A program made the translations under genes and the position numbers. The notes beneath the pieces were generated by a model. The model ran no database searches. It had not been told where the DNA came from and saw only the letters and a program-made list of their open reading frames with translations. Below, one piece after another: positions 1 through 11,800 of a stretch of 64,000 nt of DNA. Source of the DNA: Strigops habroptila (Eukaryota > Chordata > Aves > Psittaciformes > Psittacidae); contig NC_044277.2 in assembly GCF_004027225.2 (NCBI RefSeq), positions 86,564,283 through 86,628,282 of the forward strand, read 5' to 3'. Each line of letters starts with the position of its first letter. Position 1 is the stretch's first letter.

Positions 1-2400
1 AATACTGTATCTTTTTCTATATTTCTATCTAAAACATCCAGGGCAAAAATTTTCATGTTTAGTCTCAGTCCAAGACCAATTTCTAACTTCTAGTTTCCTT
101 CTTTATCCACTTTGGCTTTTTTGTTGAAACTGAATTCAGAGGGAAGAATGGGGGCACCACAGCCCTTTTAAAGTAGTAACTGTATGAGCTGGCACACTTT
201 TCTAAGAACCTGATGTGCTTCTACCATGTCCTCACAATTTACAGGGACAAGCACCTAAAACATTTTGAACAAAATACAGTTCATGAAGCAATTTCTATGT
301 ATTGAAAAAGCCTCAGCCAAACATCTGTCCTATGTTACTACAGCAGTTTTCAACCCCTTAACTTTGTTTCCCAATCACATTTTTGGGGTCTTTCAGAAAA
401 TGGCAGGTATTCCTGAAATGACTGATCTCAGGGAAGATTGAAGGGGTGGAACAAACCCCAGCACCATCTTGGAGGCAGACCATTTCTGAGCTAAAGAGGA
501 GAATTGAGCTCTCAGCGCTGAGGGCTTTCTGTCTAGATGGCAGTTATCAAGACTACTCTTCCAGAAGAGAGGCCAAGAACTCCCCAGTTTATATTTTCTG
601 GAATCAAACCCTGCTTGCTCATCTACACGAGCTGTGGCAATTGCTGGCCAAGGGCAGGATCCAGCTAAGCAAGCAAGCAGGACACTGAGCAGGCACCCTG
701 CCTGCAGCAAAGCCCATCTCCCTGGCTGATTTCTTGATTTCAGCACAGCAAACATTTTTAGAAACAGATGCCAGTAAATCCAGGAGCCCTTGAACTTTCT
801 GAGTCAACCCACCAACACATACTGGAGTAAGAAAAGAGTGAACTATTCCAGATTACAAAGCGCCAAAGCAGCCCTGGATGGGGCAGACCTGCCTCCTGAC
901 AGGCATGAAGAAAGGTATTTTCTTCACAGTTCCCCTCCCTAGAGGTCCTCAGCGTACAATTCGCTTGGTCAAGTCATGCATTAAAGAAAGAGGAGAGAAC
1001 AGCACCTGGATCTAAAGAAGTCTCATATTTAGTTGAAATTTAGCAACTGCACTTTCAGCTCCTCGGGAGGAAAAGTCAGTATAGATTGTCATTCACAAAA
1101 GAAACAAATCTACAGAATAAAAAATAGCTTTTCCACCCAGACTATCAACACCAGCAGAGTTTTGCATAGAGCATGTGTGCTTTCTTTCATGGAAGTGTCA
1201 TGGCTATGCTCCAAGCTGCCGGTTCCGTAAGAGCTATATAGAGAGGTTCCCACGGCCAGCAATACCTTGGGACTTGAAAGGAAGCTACAGAAATTCTTTG
1301 CTATTTAAAAATGCACTCACTTCTTTTCTAGAGAAGGCACAGAGAGGTTCCCATGAAAAGTAACATGGGTGAGGTTGGGCTGGAAGCCCTTTTGAAGCCA
1401 CATCTTACATAGCTTCCTGAAAACAGTGTTCAATCCTTGCTGAATCTTGCCCCTCTAAATCTTCATGCAAGGCGTGGAGCTCCGAGTTCATTCTCATTTA
1501 ATTGGTCTTAGTGTCTAAATGCTTTGAGCACTGCTTGGGGAATAACAAAGGAAACCTGGCAGCAAGAAGCTGAGCAAAAAGGAAAGAAAAAATTAATTCT
1601 GTGACCCTTTGAGAAATCCGGGAACCAAACAAGCATCCTACTGATCCTGCAAAGTTTAAGGGACTTCTGTCACCAGGGATCCAAACCTGGCTCCTAAAAC
1701 TCATGTATAATCCCCAAAATAAAGCTCTGGCTGCTTCCCACTAAATGCATCAATTTCTGCCTACTTCACATAGGACTGTCATGGATATAATGGAAGCCAT
1801 AACGAATAGTGTTTCAACAAAACAATACATGAGAATTTAGTCATGTCTCTCTGCTCGACTGAAAGGGAAGTCCTACAGCTAAAAATCTCAGCCTTCCTCT
1901 TGGGGAGAACAGAACAATGAATCTTGCTGCAGAGTGACATATTCCAGGCAATTACAAGAGCTTCAGAGCCCAAAGCCACACTCTGAGCATGACTGGAACA
2001 TAAACAGATTAGCACCTGCTAGGGATTGCTCTCCTCCCGATTTGGAAAGCATGTTCCCACTTCAGTTTTGGAGCCTTTGATGATGCACAACCATTCTTTT
2101 AACAAGAAAAGCCACTTCACATTTTTATAAATATCCAAATACTTCATGTTACCCTTAGTTACCCTTCATCCCTCCGTTTTCTACAATGCTGCCAACTAAA
2201 ATGGACTCTCATTTTCCTGCGCATTACAGTCTTGCCTTAAGCAGAGTAAACCCCATACCATTTCCTTCACTTATATCAGCTTCCAGGCAGGCAGAGGAAA
2301 GATAGAATTTGTGTTGCCCTGGAGCCCTGGTCAGAATCACCCCTCTCTGATCAGCAGTCTTCAGAGGAAAATGGATGTGGCAAGAGCTGATTCTAGGTTC
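1..2400. other. intergenic DNA, no gene recognised
   Basis: AT-rich single-copy-looking sequence with frequent stops in all frames. The short open frames here match no family I know and show no splice-flanked structure. A 13-base direct repeat (agagaggttccca) occurs near 1240 and again near 1340, which is probably chance. By human synteny CDYL would lie beyond the left edge, transcribed towards RPP40, but none of its exons is visible. Confidence 0.6.
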
Positions 2401-2404
2401 TGAA

Positions 2405-2615
2405 GTGAATTATGTGAACACTAAATGATAACCTATGGCATCCTCCAAGTGCTTTACAAAGCAAGTAGCATCTCTAAGTCTGTTGCACTGAATGGGAAAG
2501 TGTCAGAGCATCACAGAACTGCAATGTTATTTGTAGAAGGTCACCCAGTACTTTGTTATCAGAGCTACAAGTACATCCCAGATGTCTCTCCCAGAGTCCT
2601 TCAGGCAACCTTGCC
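2405..2615 (+). repeat. ancient MIR/L3-tail-like SINE remnant (tentative)
   Basis: The order of short blocks resembles the conserved tail shared by MIR/L3-type amniote SINEs: a 'CCTCCAAGTGCTTTACAAA' block, then 'gaaggtcacccagtac' (compare 'aaggtcacacagcaag'), then 'cagagct...acatcccagatgtctc...agagtcc'. The match is highly diverged and was made by eye only. The 126-codon open frame across it has no homology that I recognise. Confidence 0.35.
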
Positions 2616-2839
2616 TTTTGGTCTCAAACTGAAGACGCACTGTAGTCCTTCAAACAGTCTACCAGCTGGTGCAAGCAGCTCACTACTCAGCACGCTGACT
2701 TTTCTGGAGCCCTGTTCCAAGAACAAGAGTAAACGCACTTTGTGGGACTGGGTATCCAGCCTGAAGTCCGTTAATGTCAGTGGGCAATTAACTGCCTACA
2801 GGTAGGCATCACAATGCTCTGCTTTTACACATCTTTTAC

Positions 2840-2915
2840 AAGTCTTCAAAATTATGTAGGCGCCACCGCTTTTGACAGATCTAACCTGATTGCGCCTACA
2901 CAATTTTGAAGGCTT
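2840..2915. repeat. imperfect inverted repeat, pre-miRNA-sized hairpin
   Basis: Arms at 2840-2863 and 2892-2915 are reverse complements over 24 bases with two mismatched pairs, and enclose a 28-base loop. In a plus-strand RNA one of these pairs (2843/2912) is U-G and the other (2854/2902) is A-C. In a minus-strand RNA the second becomes U-G and the first A-C. The arms share 'gtaggcgc'/'gcgcctac'. Size and pairing suit a microRNA precursor or a small decayed MITE. No TA or longer target duplication is obvious at the ends. Confidence 0.55.
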
Positions 2916-4372
2916 AATTCATGCACCTTGCAAACCCATGCTGGTCACATGTATACCATTAATCATCTGGCCAAAGCATCCGTTGCTCTGAATTGCTAAA
3001 TCGCCCACTATTCCTACAGACCTTTAAGATCAGCACAGAGATTCCTCATGTCTCGGACTGTGATTCCATAGTATTTAACATTAGATGAGAGTCACAACAT
3101 CCTTTATAGTACAAATTTCAGTGACATCTGAAACACAACTACCTTTCTGTCAAATGAGTCACAAGTACATGATATGGCATTTAAGTCCTCTTTGGGGAAA
3201 CAAATGATACCCAACTCTCATCAAGCTTGCAAAAATATTTGAGGACATTTACGTAAGTTTATGGGGCTATAACATCTTGTTCTGACACCAGGAGTTCAAA
3301 AGTTGGATTTAGTATCTACCTGAAAAACAGGCTCAAGAACCAATGTATCACTGCTTGGTTTTGTGCCTGCTGTACAAAAGCTGACCATTTAAATGCTCAA
3401 TTTCTTTCAACGACAAAGAAGAAACCTCTTTTCATAAATTGTAATCAGTGTCCCAAAGACAGTGTGGTGAGTAGTTCAGTAAGGCTTTTATCCCACGCCA
3501 AACTACAAAAACTTTTGAAAATTACAACATAATTAACACTAACTTCGAGTAAAGCCTTACACCCTATCCTTTTAAAAATGCATATTCGATTTGGTAGCAC
3601 TGGAGAGAAGTATAAACTTTCAACAGTGACAAAGATTAGAAATACTTGCCTTCATGATAAATCAATAAACATGCTATTTTCCACCTGTAATCACACAATA
3701 AACTTAGTCCCTTTGCATTCTCTCCAACCCTAAAAGCATTCCATGTATAAAGATTGTTGGTATCTAGTGAACCAAGACATCTGGCTTAGACAACAACAGT
3801 AACATTAGTATCAATAGTTATCTATATTTCACAGCGGGGGGACAGAACAGTATATACCACTGCTTAGGATATTCTTCAATTACCCATGTAAAACATAACC
3901 ATATTCTATTAACTAAAGCCCACTAAACTGTTCTAAAAACGCCAGCTAAAAGAAATTTGGCATAGCCAAGGCACCCTGCACCTTGCTCTCTGGAAAGCTG
4001 AAAACTACTCAAGTCACTTTAGCTCCCCCTTTTTTGCTCCTATATATAGCTGCATTGAAACAAATATTTTTAAGCAGTGATGGAAGTAACTTCCAAGGAC
4101 GAAACAGAAGCCACTCTTTTATTAACAGTTGCCTTGGTTTATAGTAGATATTTCTGAAATACTTATTTAATAAATAACCACCTTCTGAATATTAACAACT
4201 AATTGAATTACTCTCTAGTTTTGCTCTTTGAGCTCTACTCTGTGAATAAAAATGATTAAGAGAAACAGTTCAAGCATGTTCCACTATAGCTACCACATAA
4301 AGAAATACTAAAGACAGTCAATTGCATGCATTAATCTTTAATTAACAGCATCAGAGGAACTATATATAATCT

Positions 4373-4445
4373 AGTACCTAGAGTACGGGACTAGCTATAA
4401 AAAGCCTTCATTCTAATCCCAGATCAGCCACTGATTTGCTATGCC
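4373..4445 (+). repeat. ancient tRNA-derived SINE head, MIR-like (tentative)
   Basis: The run 'agagtacgggactagc' followed by 'ctaatcccagatcagccactgatttgctatg' resembles the tRNA-related head of MIR-type SINEs (compare 'agagcacgggct...cgaatcccggctctgccacttactagctgtg'). It is strongly diverged. The call is by visual resemblance only. Confidence 0.35.
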
Positions 4446-5912
4446 CCTCCCATGACAGGAGAACAGAAATACCCCTCCAAGCTCTCGTTTTCCTTTTTAG
4501 CTTTTGTCTGCCCTACTGCTTCTTTTTGCAGCAGTTGTAGCACAGGTGCTCTCTCCATGGGCAAAACTCCACCCTGGCTCTACAGCACTGGGTGAGCAGC
4601 CCAACTTCTAATTGCAATTAACAGCAATATCAGGGTCACCCAACCTATCTCAAGACAGTTTTAAATCTTTGTTTCTATAATGCTCTCTGAAACCTTACAG
4701 ATAAACCAAAAACCCTCCCTGTAGCAAGGGATAATAAAAAGCACACAAATTACTTCCAACAAGAACATTACTGCCCATCTTTGAGCAATCTCCCCGACTC
4801 CCACGATTGCTATGCAATCCCCAGGCTGATGACATATGAACCTGTTTCTTTCTTGTTGGCTTTTTTCCAAGACATCCAACTTTACATCTTGGCTAGCCTC
4901 TTCAAAATGGATATTTCCCAGTAAACAGCATGATGCAGCCAAAACAAAGCACATACTTCTTCCATTAAGCCCCGTCAGCTCCCTTTTAAGCAGCCTTAGA
5001 TTAACACTCATTCTTGTCTCTCCTGCATTCCCCAGATCTAGGCTGTGCTGAATCTTGCTGCTTTCCCTCTGAAACAGCATCATCTCTAGAATCTGACAGT
5101 CAAAGTTCTTTTTTGCATCCTTATGTCTAATTTTCTCAGAGCCCCCCCATGCTGATATTCCTTTCCTCACACAAAATAGTACTACCACCGCTAGGCTCCC
5201 ATTCTTGCCATTAGGGGATACATACCTTTATTTCCTTAACAGGTTCCTGACTCAGTCAGCAAACCAAAAAGGCAGATATATTCTATTTAGACTGATTTTG
5301 CGTAACACACACACACTATTCAACTGCCCCAGCTCTTGTCTCCCCTTCGTCAACATGAAAGTTTGTTCTCTATTTGTTCCACATCCACCAATTTCTGAAC
5401 ACACATAACCACTAACTCGAACATGTGGCTGGAGAAGTATGTGATCTTTGCAGCCCATTCTCAGCTGGTTTCGTCTCCCCACCAGTAACCTCTCAACAAA
5501 ATTTCCTTTCCTTCCACCAGTGGAGACAGGAATGCACAGCTCAGCAAAAGGGCTGAGGTTAAAGCAAAGCAGTTCCCTAGCTCTCAAGGAGTGTCTTATC
5601 ACTGCCTGTGCACATACCAGCACAAAAACCCCCTCTACTCATCATGCAACCAGCTTACCCCAGGCTTGCCTCTGCATTCAGGTATTTGGCTCTCCTTCCC
5701 CATGCTAGATAAAACACTCCCCAGAGGCAAAACTTCTTAGTAAGCACTCAGCCCTTTGATCTCAGAAGCAGCTGGTGCACAGCTGCTCCCCATTACTTTT
5801 GCAGCTCTTGGGAACCTTTTGCATTTTCCCGTCCTCCCTCACAGACAGGCACAAAGGGCAAGAACACCAGCAGCCATCTTTCATTCTCAGGCAAAGACTT
5901 TTATCTCCATCT

Positions 5913-5967
5913 CACAGAATCATTGAATGATAAAACAGTTTGGGTTGGAAAGGACCTTAAAGACCAT
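5913..5967 (-). mobile_element. CR1 LINE 3'-end fragment
   Basis: 'acagaatcattgaatgataaaacagtttgggttggaaaggaccttaaagaccat' is the reverse complement of the CR1 3' terminus: a degenerate octamer repeat followed by the conserved 'ggttggaaaggacctt' block. Only about 55 bases are recognisable and the upstream part is lost, so this is an old, 5'-truncated copy. Confidence 0.75.
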
Positions 5968-8388
5968 GGGCCCTGCCCAATTCTTCCTTGAATTACTGCT
6001 CACCTGCCCCAGTCCCGAATCATCCCTCCTAACCTGCTCCCCAAGGAGGTGAGCAATGCCCCCCATTCCTTTTCTCAGCAAGGGTCTCCTCCATGCTTGA
6101 GTCTCCCGGGAAGAAAGAATGCTCCCTTTATCCTTACAGTCCATAGGAAACAGGCTGCTGCCCCTCAACCCAGGAAAATCTTCCCTCAGGTCATGGTTGT
6201 TTGCATATGGTAAGAAAGAAGCCAGTTCTGCCCCACAGTTTCTCTTCTGTGCAGCTACAAAGCCCAGCAAGCATGGGAAACCCTGCCTCCTAACAGGCAG
6301 GCACACTATCGGACCTTGCTAGGAAAGCATGAATCTGCTTAATGCAGTATCACCTCACAGAGACCAAGAGTAGACAACTGCAGTGACTACTAACAGCACA
6401 AGGTTTTCTTTCAATGATACTTTAATTTAGGTTTACGGAAAACAAAGAAAAGCTAGAAACTTACGCAGCACCTCAAGTTACAGGATTCAGAGACAGTATT
6501 TTAATCCCTTCCTTAACTGGAAAAGCCATTTGAAACAACCACCTGAAAACAATAGGGATTGTAGGAAACAGCATAGCCAAATGACTGCCTCTAACACTGA
6601 GCTATGAAACATTTACAGCCCATTGCCTATATAAACAGAAAGCAAAGGGAGCTGTTGACCAATCTGATAAGATTTCCCTAGATTTCTGTAAAAGATTTAT
6701 ATTAATACTCACATGCTGTGGAGAACTGATATTGCTGAAATACCTACTCCTCAGCTTGCCTTCCAGAACCATCCCAATGAAACTACCATATACCCACCGC
6801 TGCTGCTGCAGCAGCTACTACATCAACAATCCCAAGATGCTCTGCAATCAGGTGCCAATTAGAAAAATCATTTCACCTGGTCCTACTGCTGCCACTTCAG
6901 AGCCACAGCTGCTGCACTCCTGCTGGGACTACTATGAAGCATATGCATAAGATTTCGCTTCTTTCTCTTGGTTAATAAAGGAAACAAACCCACCAATACA
7001 AAATTCTTCTTCCAGGTGGCATTCTTCTTTCCCCAAGCAGTATACATTATGCTTTGGCAGAGAAAAATTTTACTAGAATCTGATGGAAAGATGAGTGCAT
7101 TCACTGAAGCAGCTACAAACTTCATTCAACTTTTCATAAGGATTTAAGATTTTTAACTTTGCGTTAGAATTTTTGCTTGCAGGAAAGCCCAAGCTTTTAA
7201 GAGACCTTCTCATCAAGAGGAAAAAGGGAGACACTCCTGGTTACTAGTCTCTTTCGTGAAAGTTGACACACAGCATAATCTCTCCACAGACACTTTCAAA
7301 AGCAGACTTTAGCCAACAACTGAAGCCATTTGCACTGACACATAATCATGAAACATAATGTTTGAGCCAGCCATGTTAACTATTTACTTGTAAAGGGTCA
7401 AGCCAAGAAGTTTCCCAGACTCTTGTTCATTCAGTTTGTGATCATGTGACTCTATGTCTGTACATGAGACAAGGTGGCACCTCTGCTCCTGAGATAACCT
7501 GCTAGGAACACCTCATGGCAGGATAATTTTTAAAAACAACATAATGATTTAGAAAACTGTTTGCTGATTCATCAGAATTGTGTTTGTGAAACGTGTAACA
7601 AAGCTTGAGCAAAAGGGGTTGTGTGTAGTGGAAGCATATGACAAACACTATCCAGTAAATCATCCAAGATGATTCTCCTCACTGCATACAGCAAATAAAC
7701 AGATGAAAAAATAAAGCTCAACTGCTTCCCATGGTCCTTCTGATTTTCTGTGCCGCTCGCCCTGATAGGAGAGCTTGATTTTTCCACTACAGACATGCTC
7801 TAACTTCCACTACCAATCTCTCGCTCCATCAAGTGGACAACTTCCATTTTAGCACTGCATTGGCACTTTAATGATACATACCCATTCCATAAAACAAAAA
7901 CCAAAACAATCCCCATCTGCACCCATCCTCCAAACCACCATCCAACCTTTCACTGATTTCAACAGGAGCTAACCTGCATTCTTTATAGCTGCCTGTGCGC
8001 TCAGCATTGCTGCTTATTGTTAACAAAATCCATTTTACTTCAACTGCATCGTTTGAGGTGTGTCCATAGCACTCTTCCCAGAAATGTGTCTTCAATAACA
8101 TGACAGTGAAATCTCCACAAGTTGCCCTGGAAGCAAGAACCATAAGCTACTTTAAAACAAAAAGTAGAGTTGTTCGGGGTGTTTTTGGGGTGGTGGTGTT
8201 GTGAGCGTGTGAAGGTCAATTAAGAAAGCAAGCAGCAGCCTTTTGCACCACTGTTAACAATCAACTTCTTTCTGACGACCATGATGTGCTAAATCAAAAA
8301 AGCAAGTCAGCAATAAGCCTTCCCTTTTTTCACGTTTAATGGGTGCTTCTCCCACTGTCACATACCTCCTTCTCCTCATCTTTTTTTT
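5968..8388. other. intergenic DNA downstream of RPP40
   Basis: No gene, RNA gene or clear repeat could be recognised here. It separates the RPP40 3' end (minus strand) from the left edge of the window. Confidence 0.5.
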
Positions 8389-8394
8389 TTTATT
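8389..8394 (-). terminator. candidate RPP40 poly(A) signal (AATAAA)
   Basis: A minus-strand AATAAA lies about 450 bases downstream of the RPP40 stop codon and would give a 3' UTR of normal size. An ATTAAA variant at 8449-8454 is an alternative. The hexamer runs directly into a genomic A-run on the minus strand, so the actual cleavage point cannot be told from sequence. Confidence 0.4.
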
Positions 8395-8844
8395 TGCCAG
8401 CATGTAGGCTGAAATGTCTAAAACGTGAATTTGAAGGGTTTACAGATCTTTAATGTAAAGAAAGAAAACATTAAATCCCAAAATGAGCTTTCCTCACAAA
8501 TATTTTAGCTAGCAATCTGTAAAACTAACTAACTCCCAAATTCCAAAATTACTCCTAGATAAAAGAAAACCACCTACAGTCAATTCCTGAGTGCTTACAA
8601 CTCTCAAAAACATCTTCTTAAAGCTAGAATTGTGAAGTCCTTCAGAAAGCACTGTATGACAGTGAAGAAGCAAAAATCCACTCCTTCCATTGTAGGTCAT
8701 CCTTTAAAGGCTATAAATAATGGAAAAACATATACAGCCTTTCAGTACTTAACTTGTTACCTGATTCCTTTTATAAAAATTATCTTAATAGGTTTCTATA
8801 CAGTAACATGGGATTATTAGAAAACAACTTCTGTAGATGTAGCT

Positions 8845-11800
8845 TTATGGAGGACAATCATCATTAGTTCCTACAGCCATCTGAAGCCAGTAGTCCAGAT
8901 TTCTAAAAATGACAAAGTTGTACAAGTTTTCTCCTCCCTTGTGGAAACCATGTTCACTTTCTCTCCAGGAAACAGGGCTGTCTGCAAAGCCATGCACAGT
9001 TAAGGTCAGCCAATACGCCAGCTTTGGTTCACCAAAATAGCAACTGCAAGGAAGAAGACAAGGTAATTAATAATTATAATTGAATAGACAGCATGCTCAA
9101 GTATACAATATCAAGTACAAAAAGCCAAAGACAGGCACTTCAGTGGAAATTTATAATTATCAGTTAAACAAACCTATTTTTGTCCATAATACATAAATTC
9201 AAAAGAAAATATTCCATCAGAAGACATTCGGAAACAAAAGAAGATTGACTCTTGATTATTCCTGCCACACTTTTAGACATAGCAAACCCGCAAGCTACAG
9301 CAGTTAGAAAAAGTTCTAAGTTGTAAAGTAGCTGTTCTCAATTTCCTACAGCATGCAATGTCTTTCAGAAAATTAAAACATTTACTACCAACAGTTGCTA
9401 TCAGGGAAAAATGACACTGGAGAAAGAAACATAGTCAGGCTATGATGACACAAATATTTTTACCACCAGGAAGGAAATGGATTACGAATAATCAAAGCCA
9501 GACATTACCCACTGCTCTTAAGAGGAGAATAAAAGCCAAGGAAATTTGTGTTCCAAGCTTAGCCCAGGGAGGCCTTCTGCATGAGATTTGAAAATTGCTC
9601 AAAGAGTAATGATCATATTCCAGATAAAACAACAGCAATATTGTCATGAGTCAGTGCTGCAACTGTTAGCCACCATGCACTTCAAGCACTGTCTCACACA
9701 TGGAGCAAGAAGTTTCCCAAATTTACTATCAGGAGCACTAATATACAATACAGACAGACATATACCATGTTGATCCATGATACACTAACATCATGTAGTT
9801 TGGTATTGAATTAGATCTACAGCTACCCTGTTCATCACTATCCAGTGCTCTACATTGCACTTGATCTTATGATACTTTTCAGTATCATAAAGAGATTTCA
9901 ATCATATTTTCCACCATGCTGTGGTTTAAGCCCAGCCAGTAACTCAGAACCACGCAGCCACTCACTCACTCTCCGTCTTCTTTCCCCGTGCCCCAGCTCC
10001 CAGAGGGATGGGGAGGAGAATTGGAAGAATGTAAATCCCATGGGTTGAGATAAGAACAGTCCAATAACTTAAGTATAATACAAAACTACTACTGCTACCA
10101 CCGATAATAATAATGATAAGAGAAATAACAAGGGGAGAGAATATGAAACTAAGAAGGGAAGGAGAGAAAAAAAACCACAAAGCAATAAACACAAGTGATG
10201 CACAATACAATTGCTCACCACCCAGTGACCAATACCGATACCCAGCCCAACCCAAGCAGCGATCTGGCCTTCCAGGTGACTCCCCCCAGTTTATATACTG
10301 GGCGTGACATACTGTGGTATGGAATGCCTCTTTGGCTAGTTTGGGTCAGGTGTCCTGTCTCTGCCTCCTCCCAGCTTATGCCCCTCCTCACCGGCAGAGC
10401 ATGAGGGACTGAAAAGTCCTTGATTGGGGTAAGCATTACTTAGCAAGAACTAAAACATCAGTGTGTTATCAGCACTGTTCTCAGACTAAAGCTGAAAACA
10501 CAGCACTGCACCAGCTACTAAGAAGGAGAAAAATAACTGTTACAGCTGAACACAGGACACATCATTAGTTAAAAATACTAAATGAGATGTATTTGAGAGC
10601 ACCTGATTTTCATAGATGGGGAATTTGGAAGATGCAGGAGCTCAGCAGAGCCACTGTTTCTTAGAAATTAAGATGAAAAGCAAATTAATTACTAGAATAT
10701 GGGGCAGACATTTTCAAATTTGATGTATCCAAAATTGTTTATTGCTTTATTATATCAATATTAAGCTTCCTGCTCATTTCCTAATTAAAAAACCTCTTCA
10801 TTTTGTGTATTTTGCTATTTACTTCTAACAGCACTACTGAAAAGAAGTATTTAAGAGTGATTTCAAAAATTGAAAAGTGTTAGAGTACAAGTGTTTTAGT
10901 AATATGCTCCTGTCAGTCCTTACCACAGCTGCTCCAGTAACTGAATTATCTTCTCAGGAATTATAAAGCCTGTGATTGTGCACAAAAAAGCTTTTTCCAC
11001 AATTGTGTTTGGCTGAGGACAGCAATAGGTTGATAAGAAGCTAGATGATTTGTTGTCTCTGAGGAAAAAAAAACACCAAACACACACAAAAAATAAACAT
11101 CAACTAAAGTCACTTTAAATCTTCTACAGGAAATCTCAATAATCAAAACTTATACCAAACAAGTAGTATCTACGTATATCATCTAAATTAATACTGAAGC
11201 AACTAACGGCTAGGCAATTAATACGCAAGATGTCATGGTGCTGTGGGTTAACCCTGGAAAGCACCTAAATACCACATAGCTGCTCACTCACTCGCCCATA
11301 GTGCAATGGGGGAGAGAATCAGAAAGGTAAAAGTGAGAAAACACATGGGTTGAGATGAAGACAATTTAACAGGTAAAGCAAGAGTTGCACATAAATGTGA
11401 AACAAGCTAACAAATTCATTTACTACTTCCCTTCAGCAGGAAGATGTTTAGCCATGTGCTGGAAAGCAGTGCTTCATCATGTCCAACTGTGACTTGGGAA
11501 GACAAACATTGTAAGTCTGAACATTTCCCACTCTTCCTTCCCCAGCTTTTATTGCTGAGCATGCCACCATATAGTGTGGGACAATCCTCTGGTCAGCTGG
11601 GGTCTGCTGTCCTGGCTGTGTTCCCTCCCAGCTTCTTGCTCACCTCCAGCCTACTCACTGAATGGGCAGTGCAAGAAACAGAAAAGGCCTTGGCACTGCA
11701 AGCACTGCTCAGCAATAGCTAAAACATCACTGTGTTATCAACACTGTTTTGGTCACAAATCCAAAACACAGCACCATACCAGCTACTACAAAGAAAGGTA

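Noticed and set aside
2425-2805. 126-codon open frame on the plus strand
   Set aside because: Sequence overlaps a likely ancient SINE remnant; no homology or gene structure.
4661-5188. 175-codon open frame on the minus strand
   Set aside because: It opens at GTG, has no ATG for many codons, resembles no family known to me and has no splice or promoter context; most likely a chance open frame.
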